A DNA stretch of 64,000 bases from Amoebophrya sp. A120 (taxonomy: Eukaryota; Sar; Dinophyceae; Syndiniales; Amoebophryaceae): contig CAJINV010000002.1 in the NCBI GenBank assembly GCA_905178155.1, positions 10,078,528 through 10,142,527 of the forward strand, read 5' to 3'. The notes under the pieces are model-generated. The model did no database searches. It had not been told where the DNA came from and worked only from the letters and a program-made list of their open reading frames with translations. The position numbers and the translations under genes were made by a program. Below, one piece after another: positions 21,367 through 33,200 of this stretch (positions are counted from its first letter, which is position 1; each line of letters starts with the position of its first letter).

Positions 21367-24300
21367 ATGGGTATGAGCACCGGCCCTGTCCCGGCTGCCA
21401 TGCAGCTGACCGATGTGCTTCTCGCGTGTAGCAAGCCGGAGGAGGTTTTGCGTAAAAATGCGGAGCAGCAGCTGCAGCACGCGCTGCACAACCACACCGA
21501 CGAGTATTTCAAGCTACTCGCCGAGGAGCTCGCGGACGATTCCAAGCCCGCGGTAACGCGCCAGCTGGCCGCGACACAGCTCAAAAACGCCCTCTACGGC
21601 AAATCCAAGTCCTCCAACCGCGACGCCGAGCAGCGGTGGCTGGGCACCAGCGACAATGTCAAGGTGCGCGTCCGAGAGCTGCTCGTGCTCTCCCTACAGA
21701 GCCGGGAGGAAATCGGGAGGAAATTTGCAGCACTGGTATTGATAGTGTGGAAATAGATTACTAGTTTTGCTGAGCGAAGTAGAGTAGTCATCAACAGCAT
21801 AGATCCCAACTAGTCGTGTAGGGCCAAGATCGTGCGGTAGTCTTTCCTCAAGATTGTGATTAGTGAAAAAGTGCAGCAAAATAAACGCTAGAGGCGCGAA
21901 CGAGTTTTACTTTGCAAGAAATCTACTTCCGACGTTTTAACCCCACATACAACAGGTTTTCGGCAAGCTGGCAGCGATTGAGATTCCGAACCGATCCTGG
22001 CCGAAGCTAGTTCCCTGTCTGTTGGAAAGAATAGAGAACGCGAAGAATGAGTACTCCCAGGACACAAGGAAGGCGGCGATTCAATCGCTGGGGTTCATAT
22101 CGGAGGAGCTTGCACTTCTCTCCGATGAGGGAGCCTACCGCATGAATGAGGCCGACACCACGGCTATCCTCGCAGCAATCGTGCAGGGTATTATAGCTAC
22201 GTGGTCTACTGTGCTCAAAGTTTTGTTTGCGTACAGTTTTTTCAGACCCAGCTACAGATGTGGGTTTAGCAGGCTGCATTCTTGTTGGTGGAATCGATTT
22301 CACTGGAATCATTTAAAAAATAGTAGGTTGTCGAGAACTTCTACTTCTTCGCTGTACTATAATTTCACAGGTATGCTCGACGAGGCCCGGGAAATTAAGC
22401 TGGAAGCCACGAAAGCCATGCTTTTTACCATTCTCCTGGCCGAAGACGCTTTTCACAAGCAGGAGCACCGGGATATGCTGATGGAGATCGTGTTGCGCTC
22501 CTGCATCGACCACAATGACAAAGAAATCCAAATGAGCAGCCTGGAGATATTGACCAAAGTCTTCGAAAGGTACTTACAATTATAGCCACGTAGCTGGTGC
22601 TGTCCTGCTAAGACAAATAAGTATCTATGCAGAAGAACGACGAGAAAAAATCCCATTTTTTTTCAAGTCCACCCCATCAACAAAAAAAAAGGTATTACGA
22701 TCATATGGGTCCTTACATCAAAGTGATCGCGGAGGCGACATGGCAGCTGATTGAGAGCAACATTGAGGGCGTGGACATCCGCGCGATGATGGTCTGGACC
22801 CAGATTGCCGAGGAGGAGCTGAACATTCTGGAGGAAAACGCGTACGCCGGCCGGGAAATACGCCGGTGTTTAAACTTTATCAGCGACGCGCGGGAAATCC
22901 TGATTCCCCACTTGACAAAAAAACTCATCGACTTGCACCAGGCCGAAGACTACGACAGCGAGGAGTACACGCTGAAAATGGCCTCGCAGATCTCGCTCAG
23001 TAAGAAAGAACTTTTTATTCAGCATGACGAGCTTTCTTCCTACAAAAAGAAGTCCTGATGTTTTACTTGACTGGATGAATCAATTGTTGAACTTTATAAA
23101 CTTTTCCAAAATAAAACAGAGTACTGCGCGCAAATCTTGCGCAACGACGTGATATCACCCGTGGTGAAGTTTGTCGGTACCTACAGCCAGAGCAGCAACT
23201 GGCGGGAGCGCGAGGCGGCGATTCTCGCGGTGGGCAGTATGATGGACGGGCCCGAATCGGGGTCCGAGCTGGAAACCATGTTGTCGGGGTGCTTTGACTA
23301 CCTGTATGAAAATCTGTCGTATCAAATGTAAAAATGTCTGGGTCTGGAAGAGTCATGCTGTTTTTGCATGACACAGAAGGTCTGGCATGGAAGCTCTAGC
23401 ATCACAGGTTTCGAGAACCTTCCGCAATGCCGAATCCGCATGACAAGTCCCCTATTTTGCTGACGAAAAGTGGGAGCTTTTGCTACGTATGCATGAGAGA
23501 CTTTTCTGTGTTCTGAAATACGCATTACAAGTTGCATTCTTCCAGACCCAGAGATTTTTGCATTTGATATGTCGCACAACGTGATCGCCGTCCGGGATAC
23601 CACCGCCTGGACGGTGGCGACCATCGTGAAGCACCACATATCAAATGTAAAAATGTCTGGGTCTGGAAGATTGCCAGGTTTGTCATGCACATTTTGCATG
23701 ACTCCTCATGTCTGTGATGCATGCCCTAGCATCACAGATTTTGTGAGGGCTTCCTGATGCCTATATCGCATGACAAATGCTCTTTCCTTGTAGCAAAACT
23801 TGGACTCTTACTCTTTTTGCTGCTCATGCAATACAGATTTTAGAATCCAAAATCAGCATGACAAGTTGGATTCTTCCAGACCCAGACATTTTTACAGTTG
23901 ATACCACATGAAGATCTGCAACGTGGACGTGCTGTTGGAGCGGCTGGCCATCCAGATGGACCAGGACGTCCCGCGCGTGAACCGACACATCTGCTTCGCG
24001 TTCCACGTGGTCTCCGAGCAGGGCTACCAGATGAACGAGCAGCTGTTTCAAAAGGTGGCCGCGGTTCTCCTGAAAAACGCGGAAGACGAATCCAGTTCCG
24101 CGAAGGAGCAGCGACTGCAGATATCAAATGTAAAAATGTCTGGGTCTGGAAGATTGCCAGGTTTGTCCTGCACATTTTGCATGACTCCTGATGTCTGTGA
24201 TGCATGCCCTAGCATCACAGATTTTGTGACGGCTTCCTGATGCCTATACCGCATGACAAATGCTCTTTCCGTGTAGCAAAACTTGGACTCTCTTTGCTGC

Positions 24301-25850
24301 TCATGCAATACAGATTTTCTTAGAATCCAAAATCAGCATGACAAGTTGGATTCTTGCAGACCCAGACACTTTTACAGTTGATAGCAGAGCAACGCCTACA
24401 ACGCCCTGGCGATCATGATCAAAAAGAGCTGCAACACCGGGCTGGGGCAGAATCTTCACATGCAGAATGCGAACAGCCCGGTTGTGAGCATGATGACGGT
24501 CCAGAAGATCACGGAAGTGATTCTAGACCGGCTGGAGCAAGCGTTGCGACAGAAACGGAATGACCCACAGTGTGAGTTACACGGAAATCTCTGCGTGTGC
24601 CTGTCGGAGCTGGTCGAAAAGTTCCCGAAGGAACAAATCCTGCAGAATCAAGCCTTGCCAGACAGGATCATGACATTGTATTTTTTGCTCTGCTATAGTG
24701 AAATGTTTTTCTGTTGTGGCCACCGAACAGCAGTCATTGTATGCATCGCAACTTCAGAGAAATGTTTATCAATAATTTTACCGGTCTGACTGCGCACGGT
24801 GATATCATGATGAAGGAAGTTCTAATCGAGGATGAGGAAAACAACACATCACAGGTACGTCGAGGCTCTGGATTTGTATGCGATCCAGAACGAGAACACG
24901 CACGTGCTCCCGGACGCCCTGATGGCCGTTGGTTTGATGATAAAGAAGCTGGGCAGCAATTTCGAGCCATACATGCAGCGATGCGTCAAGTACTTCCAGA
25001 TGGGTCTTCAGAATTACGAAGATGTGCAGACCTGCAACATGTGCACCGCGCTTATCGGCAACCCGCTAGCCAACAATTTGCGGGAGCGGTTTCTGCCTTA
25101 TAGCGAGCAATTGATACAGCTAGTGATAAATAACGTGCGCCAAGAGGATGTGGATAAGAAGGTACGAGGAATTTTTTTTCATTCTAATAATGAAATGAGT
25201 AGTCAAAGTCATTTATTTTTTATCCACTTAAAAATCCGGTCTTAGCTTCATTTGACGACCTCTGGTGTACGAAAAAACAGATCAAGCTTTCCTGCATCTG
25301 CGCGCTCGGCGACGTTGCAATGGCCCTGGGCGGCAAATTTGCTCCCGCGCTCCCCCAGGTGGGGCAGGTGCTGCAGCTAGCCGCCTCGGTGCAGGTAGAG
25401 GACGCCGACCTGGACAGTTATGACTGGATCGAGTACGTGAACAAGCTGCGCGAAACCGTTCTCGAGGCGTACATTTCTATCGCCTACGGCCTATCCGAGG
25501 GGAACGAACTGCACCAATTCAAGAGTTGGGTCACCCCGATTCTGGGGCTGATCAGCATCATCGTGCAAGACAGCAAGCGAAGTAACCCGAACGACGGCGG
25601 TAACAGCAGCGGAAGCATGCTCACCACGACGTCGCCCGGAAGTAGCTCTTTGGTTTCCAAAGACGTGATGAAGCAGGCCTGCAACACGATGGGCGACTTG
25701 ATCAACTTCTTCCAGAAGGAGCTCTGCAGCTACCTGAAAGACGCCCCGTTCCTGCCCGATCTGATCCAATACGCGCAGAACACCAATGACGCCGATGTAC
25801 TCAACACTCTTTCTTGGCTGAAAACCGGACTGCAAAAGTACGGCGCATAA
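21367..25850 (+). CDS. Importin beta (karyopherin beta-1 type)
   Basis: HEAT-repeat nuclear import receptor. The start MGMSTGPVPAAMQLTDVLLAC leads into the N-terminal HEAT repeats (AEQQLQHALHNHTDEYFKLL, AATQLKNALYGKS). Later landmarks are VFGKLAAIEIPNRSWPKLVP, SLGFISEELALLS and ARE-rich helices up to LNTLSWLKTGLQKYGA. Exons: 21367-21735, 21956-22087, 22371-22569, 22692-22999, 23120-23319, 23575-23638, 23909-24121, 24389-24677, 24855-25161 and 25281-25850. Seven introns could be placed as GT-AG or as introners by frame. It would bind Ran-GTP and importin alpha or cargo and shuttle through nuclear pores. Length (about 850 residues) matches the family. A Ser/Asn-rich loop near residue 750 is lineage-specific. 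Confidence 0.9.
23320..23569 (-). mobile_element. Introner, family A subfamily 1, inverted
   Basis: 250-bp element with target duplication TGTCG at 23315-23319 and 23570-23574. The body is nearly the reverse complement of 13617-13866. Excision joins DYLYENLS to HNVIAVRDTTAW. Confidence 0.92.
23639..23903 (+). mobile_element. Introner, family A subfamily 2
   Basis: 265-bp element, right end TTTACAGTTGATA, target duplication CCACA at 23634-23638 and 23904-23908. Excision joins TIVKHH to MKICNVDVLLERL. Only about 65 nt of exon separates it from the previous introner. Confidence 0.92.
24122..24383 (+). mobile_element. Introner, family A subfamily 2
   Basis: 262-bp element, over 90 percent alike by eye to 23639-23903 in the same gene, so probably a recent copy. 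Target duplication GCAGA at 24117-24121 and 24384-24388. Excision joins AKEQRLQ to SNAYNALAIMIKK. Confidence 0.92.
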
Positions 25851-27988
25851 TGATCAACCTGTTGGCAAGAACGACCAGGCTGCATAGTAGAAGTTGTAAA
25901 ATGAATCACAAGCGACTACGACTTCTAGGAGAACTGTAACAGTTTCGGCTCGCTGCAGCGGAAAGTGTAGTGGTGATCGGCTTATTTCTTGTTGCGACGT
26001 TGGTACAGGCGGCTCAGCTCTCCTCCGAGTCGGTGGAAGAAAGCCGCGGCATTCGCAGCCGGCACGGTCGATCGCAACCCGATCTTTTTGGAGGAGGTTC
26101 GTCTCAACTAGGTACATCTTTTCCGCCCCAGAGGACACGGCCTACCCGCTGGGGATGGTACTGTTGGGACCCCTCTCCCCGTGCAAGATTCATCGCTGGC
26201 AGCCTGTGTTGAGACCCCGGAGCGCACCACACGTCGAAGTAAAAAGAAAGCAATTATAACAGTAACACTCACGACCACGCTCCTACCGCTCCTACAGATA
26301 GATAAAAGATCAACGAGAACAAAAAACACACACACAAACTCACATCGACGAAAAACCACGGCAATACTCCCTGCCGCTGGGATCAGACGCAATACAAGCG
26401 AAGAAAAACTAGTACAATGCGTATTTACACTAAACACACACACAACTTTATTATTCGAGAATCAATAGCAACAGTTAAACTTAAAACACACACACAACTT
26501 TAGTTTTTAGCGTATTTTCACACAGCACTGATGTCTTGGCAAGACAAGAGCATCTATAGACGAAACGTGTGAGTCGCTACGACGAGCTGCTCACACGTAA
26601 AAAAAAATTTAAGGCGCGTGCTCTATTGGTAGTGGCGAAATAAAAGGTATTTTACACGACCCGGAGACCAGGAGGAGAATGTTGTATGAAAATTGTCAAA
26701 GGAATGTACGACGTAGTAGCATTTCATTTCCTGTATCCGGAACAACGAAGCCACACGTATACGAAATTTTATCATAGAGCACTCGCGGTGGAAGCCGCGT
26801 CTCGCGCAAATAGTATCCTAGTCCACCCCCGAAGAGTTGCGGTGGGGGCTCAATCGCAATAAAGGCAACCCACCCGGTCTGCCCCGCCTGGTAGCGACTA
26901 CTTTGAAAGAACATTGTATAGTGATGATGTACTTCTTCTTCTGCCACAACAAGATAGAAGGAGCAAGAACTTCTCATGCTCGTGCCTCTTTTCACCTTTC
27001 TCTAGGTGCCGAAAGGCTCGTGCGAGTTGAAGAACGTATACTCTTCACCACGAGGAGCAGTGCAGAGCTGCGACTAGTGGAGTTTTACCTTTCTCTTAGC
27101 GAATCTAATTCTAATCGCAATTCCTATTCGTCTTCTCCCCTAAATTTTTTTTCTTCTTTTTTTTCTTCGTTTTCCTTTTCGTAGTTTTTGTATTCTTGGT
27201 TTTGGTTTTGATGTGGTAACATGTAGATGCACCGCTACCGTTACGACATTTACTACTCGTTTATTTTGGTTTGGTATCACAGTTCTCGAACGACAAGAAG
27301 GGGAATGTTATGGCCGCAAAACCTTGCAGTTTAGAATTCCCTACGGACGACACGAGGCGAAAAAAGAAGATGGGCCTGATCTCTTCTCGCTGCGCACGTA
27401 ATTATTTTCAAGAATGTAGTAAGTATCGAAAGGCAAGAGGAAATAAAGTCTGAGTTGATTAAGAAACAGGCACAGAAAATCCTAGTTGCCGTTTGGTCTC
27501 AGCCGGTTGTGTTGTTCCTGCCTCAGACCGAGAAGATACTTGTTTCCTCTGGATATTAGTTCTTGTCGTGCTACTTCGCGGACGATGTTTGGCAGGCAAG
27601 CATGATCAGTTTTTTGGGAGCACTCTGTTGCGTATTTCTACTTCGCATGAGAAGTCGCACTTTTGCAATACAAACAAGCGATGTAATTGCTGAGCAACAT
27701 GCATGCATCACAAATGATGCTAGATCCATGTCAGACAAGACAAAAGATTGAAATTTCGAAATGAAGATCTAACAGCCGATAAATGGGCCTGTGTTGCCCG
27801 TCCGTGTCCTTTGAGTCCGTGTCGTGGTTTGATCTGTAGTCGATGATGCGCTGCGTGGTGTGCTTGTTTCCAAATTCTGCGACAAATACAATGACAATTA
27901 CAAAAAAATCGCTCCAGTCTATTGCTTGAAAGATTGTATCTTTTCTCAGTTGACCAATTTTAGCTTTTTGCTAACAAAATCTGCAAAA
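25851..27988. other. Intergenic, simple-sequence patches
   Basis: About 2.1 kb. Short CA-rich runs (ACACACAC) occur around 26320-26500 and T-rich runs at 27140-27185. ORFs on both strands are short and featureless. The cold-shock gene's promoter and 5' UTR should be at the right end. Confidence 0.55.
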
Positions 27989-28595
27989 ATGGCTCAGCAA
28001 GGAAGCGTCAAATTCTTCAACTCCGAGAAGGGCTTCGGTATTGACAAAACTTGGGTTATCAGTGATGCGACGGAGTTTTTGACCGGTCGCTCTTATGCCG
28101 AGCGACTGAGTATGATGATTTTTCCCAGTTGTTCTGCCCAGGCCTGCGGGTAGATGTGCATTGAAAAATAAATTGAACAAATCAATAAATCAGGCTTCAT
28201 CACGCCGGACCAGGGTGGCGAGGACATCTTCGTTCACTTTTCCGCCATCGAGTCGCAGGGATTCAAGAGCTTGAACGATGGTATAAAATTGCAACGGTCT
28301 GATGGTTGAAAATTGACAGTTGCACATGCAAATTACTAGCGAAGAACAAGATCAGGGTATTTATTTCGGTATTGTAGTTTCTCTAATACACCCGTGCCAT
28401 GCCGACAACGAAAATATCCAACCCAACTCAGGTGAAACCGTGAACTTCGACACTATTTGGGACGACCGCAAGCAGAAGTCTTGCGCCGCCAACGTGACAG
28501 GGCACGGAGATGGTGTCCCGCGCGAAAAGGGCGGAAAGGGAAAGGGCAAGGGATTCGGCGGAAAGGACCAGGGATACGGCGGCGGCTACTGGTAA
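27989..28595 (+). CDS. Cold-shock-domain RNA-binding protein
   Basis: Three exons: 27989-28037, 28194-28280 and 28432-28595, with GT-AG introns. Joined, the protein is about 99 residues: [19 protein letters not shown] carries RNP1 (KGFGFI) and [10 protein letters not shown] carries RNP2 (IFVHF), the single-strand nucleic-acid surface of the cold-shock fold. The C-terminus is a Gly/Lys-rich tail ([18 protein letters not shown]), likely an additional RNA-binding segment. The second intron falls within the fold, after LNDG. Such proteins act as RNA chaperones or translational regulators. Confidence 0.92.
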
Positions 28596-30288
28596 ATCAC
28601 TTCGCTTGACGCGGAAATGCGGAAGAAGCGTGTTAACTACGGTTTTTCGGAAATTTTCACCCGTCGATGATGTGAATGTGATATGGGAGCTAAATGGAAA
28701 AAGTAATGTGATCTCTTGCATATGTGTTGAAAGAGGCTAGATTTTGAAAAAACACTTACCGAGCTGCAGTCTCGCCATCGTGAAGAAGTTGCGAGCACTG
28801 TGTGCGAGCGACCTCTTGCGAGAGTGTGCTTGTAGTTTCGGGATCTGTTTGATCGAAGTAAAAGCTACTAATGTTTTTATGTTTTCAAATTAAAGATGCA
28901 TCAATGAATACTTCCTTTTCTTTTTCTTCACTACTACTTACTCAACAAAATGGCATTGAAAATACGAACAACAGAGGGGTCAACTAAACACTATTCAATG
29001 GCACGGCGTTACCGTCTGAAAGACGGATAGTCACCGATAGTAATAGTGCTTTTATGGCACTCGTATACTGAAGTGGGGTGTGAGAGCCCCCATGACTTGG
29101 ATAGTGTTTTTGATTGTGTATTGGAGTGAAAAAAGAAATTGATGAGAAGAAATGGATGCCCTCGCTGTTCAGCTTCTTCTGCGTTTTCTTCTTTGCGAGA
29201 GAAACAACGGAGAAACAAATCCCATCCCGAGAGGACTCATGACCAGCAAATGCGCAGCGTTTGTTGACAGATGTTTTCTTTTGTATCAGACTGCTCGTGC
29301 CTTAGATCTTCGAGACGCTAGTACTTTTTTCGTCTTTTGGCACGATCGCGAGACTCTTCTCGGCTTTGGACCTCACAGGTCGGTACTTACATCATCCGGG
29401 AGGTCTTCGAAGTCCACCGGCGTATGGTGAGATGAACTTGCGATCCACATCAAAGAAATACTGGCAATTAGTGGATGAAAATGGGTCAGATTCACGGGAT
29501 CCCGCTCTAGCGCTGGGACAGCCAATGATCGCTCAAATGGATCGAAGGAGACAAGACATCTGGATCTGAAGCAACACTAGTGTAAGAGACGAGAATTGTC
29601 GGAAGAGCGAACAAGACTTTCGGTCTTCTCGTGTTTTCAAATCATGACTGCACAGCACAGGGTGAGTGCACAAAATAAGATCAACGGTGGAAATAACTGC
29701 TAGCAGAAGGTCGCTTGGTCTTGTGGAAAGATATCGCGATCTTTTTTTTAGTCAGATCAGGAGCATCACCTGTACCTCCACGTCATTTTTTTTACCAAAA
29801 AGCGTTCACCAGGGTAATTTCGTTCGAAACCTGCAAACTGCGCAGCTAAATGAGTCAGTACTTATTTGTTTAGGGTTCGATTTTTTAACTTGAACGATAA
29901 AAGCACGAAATACATCAAATAAAGACCTCGACGCATACGCATTTTTTCTAGCGGCAACAACTGAAACTGCACCTACTTTTAATAGGATCTTCACCAAGCG
30001 AATCCCACTTCTTCGTTCTTGTGCTAGTTTGTAATCTTCTCGTAGTCGTGTAAAAAATGTACCCATAACTAAATCTAAACCTACCTAATTGCTTAAATCT
30101 ATGTACCTGCATTTCCATGTAAGCTCGCTTGGAAATCTGGGATTTTATAAAGCAACACATTGCGTTCGTAACGCTTGCCACTTCCATTGAGCATTTTTCC
30201 TTTTTAGATTTAGGAAATCAATATTATATATAAAGCCTATTTTCAAATTTCATTTTTTTCCGCCACTTTTGAAAGCTACAAAATTACG
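28596..30288. other. Intergenic, no supported gene
   Basis: About 1.7 kb with no convincing ORF, RNA gene or repeat on either strand. The stretch just before 30289 is A/T-rich (around 30200-30280) and may be the promoter and leader of the RNase H-like gene. Confidence 0.55.
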
Positions 30289-33200
30289 ATGTTGTACTCT
30301 ATCTGTGAGGCTACACTCACGCATAAAATGCTGAGAATTGCCGCAGTTGTTTTCTGCTGCGCGGCGCCTTCTTCCCTATCCCAAGGAGCTTTCGTGAAGG
30401 GGCTCTCGTTGAGCAGGATGAGCGTTGACGGCCTATCGGATAAAGATCGGGCCGGTCTGACGTCTACGGCGGAGAAGGTCACGCTTCGGTATTACGCACC
30501 GTACAGAGGCGATGCCGGCGGGCATTACGAATATTTGCAGAAAAAAATCGCTTGTCTGGGTGATGAGGATGCCAACAAGAGGTTTCTTTTGTTCACCGAT
30601 GCAAGTGTTCGGAGCCGCGCCAACGTCGGAACCTTTGCGCAGCTGGGTGTCGTCGCGTACAGCAGTCGCGGTCTGGCGAAAGCGCGACGAGACACGGCAG
30701 AGAGAAAAGCGGAAGATCAGAGAGTTGGTTCAATCTACGACCGGGTTCCGGACGTCCTGGCCGCGGGGATTGGAGGCACGTACTTCAAACGCGCGCAAGA
30801 GCTCTTGAACAAAAGCAATACGGGAGGGACGTTTGGCCTGATGTCGGATTCCTGGAAAGACAACGCGCTGACCGCCGTTGCGGAGGGCGAGGCGCTGTGG
30901 CGGGGACTCAATCTGGCATACGGCCAGCAGCGGTTGATGTTGACGGAAAGCTCGAGCGGGACGACCACTGAAGGTGTTGGCGACGCGTCCGCACATGACG
31001 GTGCGAAATTGCTTGCTTTCACGGATTCCCTGCACTTAATTCGGGTGCTGGAATGGATTTTTCACGGAGGCGCCGCCGCCGGTGACGTCCTCTCAGATTC
31101 TAGTCCTGGCGCAGGCTTCGTGCGACACATGCAAGAAACCGTCGCCAAACCCATAGCAGATTTGTTTTCCCAGGTGGGGCTGAAAGATGCGTTCCAGAGA
31201 ACCTTGGAAAAGCTAACACGAAGCAAGGTTGCGCGACCCGGAACTGGTAGTATGGCCAAGAGTCAATTTGCGTACTACCAGCATGTAGAGATTCTCCACG
31301 TGCGAAGCTCTTCGCGCGTGATCCGCAAGGAGGAGGAAGCTACCAGTTCGGGCGGAAGTAGCTGCGAGAGTGCTTCACCGGTGGAGCAGGAGCTCGAGAA
31401 AGTTCCCAGCGAGGCAACGACGTCACCCAAGGCGTACACGTTTGGAAACGCTCTGGCGGACCAGCTGGCGTCGGGTTTCACTCTGATGCACTCGACGGGC
31501 ACAGCGAACCTGCTCTCGAAACGGTTCTGCGAGAACCCAGGGGGGTGGCTGAAAAGACGAAGAACGTCGACGTCAACCGCTGCTGAAAAGACGAAGAGCA
31601 GTTCGATTGCCGAGACGAATTTGCACGACACGCTGTATAGCAACTGCAAAGAGCTGATGCAGGACCTCAGCAACCGAATGCCTCACATTCCGAAGCACGG
31701 CAAACAGTGTCAGTCTGCGACTTTCGAGCTGGAGCAGGACGTGGTGAAGCGCTTCAGAAAATTTGCGGTGCTGTACCAGAAACTCGACTACGCGGCTTTG
31801 GAGATGACGCAAGCAGTGGTCGGAGCGTCCGCGGCAGCTGTGCGAACCAGCGGGAGAGGGAGGCGTCCGAGGTCCGGGTCCCGTTCTGGTGGTCGCCGTC
31901 GAGGAAGTAGAAGAGCGTCATCCACTACTAGTTCCAGGAGCAGCAGCAGAGGTAGAAGTTCCTCGCCTGCTGCGCAGGAAGAGGAGGCCGTGCACCGTGG
32001 GGGCGAAGTTGTGCTACAAACAGGCGACAGCACAGACGATACGGGTACGGGGACGAATATCGATGCTGACGCCGAGAAGCAAAAGGCGCTCTTGATTTCG
32101 CCCCTGGATTGGTTCCGAAGCCAGGCCCAGGTCGCTTTGCAGCACTGTGGTAGCCCGCCCGGCCTTGGGTTTGCTTCCGGAAAGCTGATGCGCTACCTGG
32201 ACCACGCTTGGAGCGAGGAAACAACCACACCAGGTAAAGCGGGTAGTAGTACTGCCGGAAGTTTTTGTGTCGGAAGTTGCTCCACCCCTGCGGCACCAGC
32301 AGACGCGATCGAGTTCGATGTTCGGAATTACGAGGAGCACTGCGGTAGCGCTTTTAGCGACTACTTTGGTCGTATGAAAACCTCGAGTGTTGAAGACACG
32401 ACTACACACGACAACCCCACACCATTTCAGCAGGTTCCACTTGCAGGGAAGGAGCTGATGGGGCGGCTTTGGGCGCGGATTGCTGTGATGCGTCGAGTGC
32501 GTAGCTCGTTGATCCAGTCGGAAACTGTATTGCGTGACTTCGTAGCGTCGATCAACACCCCCGTGGCACAAACGCAAGAGGACGCTGGGGAGCCCTCGAG
32601 GTCGTCAGGCGTCGCCGGGCCAACCAGCAAAAAGGAGCAGAAGTCAGGCAAAAAGAAGCAGAAGGGTGGGCCTCCTGCGACCGCAGCAGCTGTAGTTGGG
32701 CACAAAGAAATAGGGACGAAGCAACCGCCGGCGCGCAAAGGGGCTTCAGCCAGCGACGAGGCGTCGTACCACAGTGTGGTAGCCGGGACGGTGAAAGCCT
32801 CCAAAGTCGTGTCGTACCACAGCGTGGTAGACGCGACGGTGAAAGCCGCTAAAGTCGTGTTGTATCAAATGGAGCAGTGGTCTCCCATAGCACTGCAGGG
32901 CGACGTTCGTACGCAAAACTTGATGCTAGAGCGAAATCGTTGGCTTGCGCCCGACGCGCAGGTCCCGAACGGCGATGGTGCGAAGTTTGTTCGGTGCGGA
33001 CGGCTCATGAAGGAACCCATGGAAGTTTTAGACCATCTTCTCAGCACCTTCACGAAGTCCCTGTATGCCAAGAATGCGGGCATTCGTCTGGCTACGCGGG
33101 GCAACTACCGCGCGACCGCCCAGCGTGTTCTCGATGTTCTTTCCAAGGCAGCCATCCCGCTGGCGACGGCAGGCCTGGAGTCCTTGCTGGCGAGCCTCGA

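Noticed and set aside
23840-24308. Recurring minus-strand ORFs with HRHQESCKM-like sequences
   Set aside because: They are translations of introner bodies and recur wherever family A inserts; they are not proteins.
26696-26995. 99-codon minus-strand ORF in a gap
   Set aside because: No motif, no supporting exon structure, and all other genes are on the + strand.
19085-30288. tRNA, rRNA or spliced-leader genes in the gaps
   Set aside because: I scanned by eye for cloverleaf arms and the dinoflagellate leader word (TTTTGGCTCAAG) and found none; a covariance search would be needed to exclude them.
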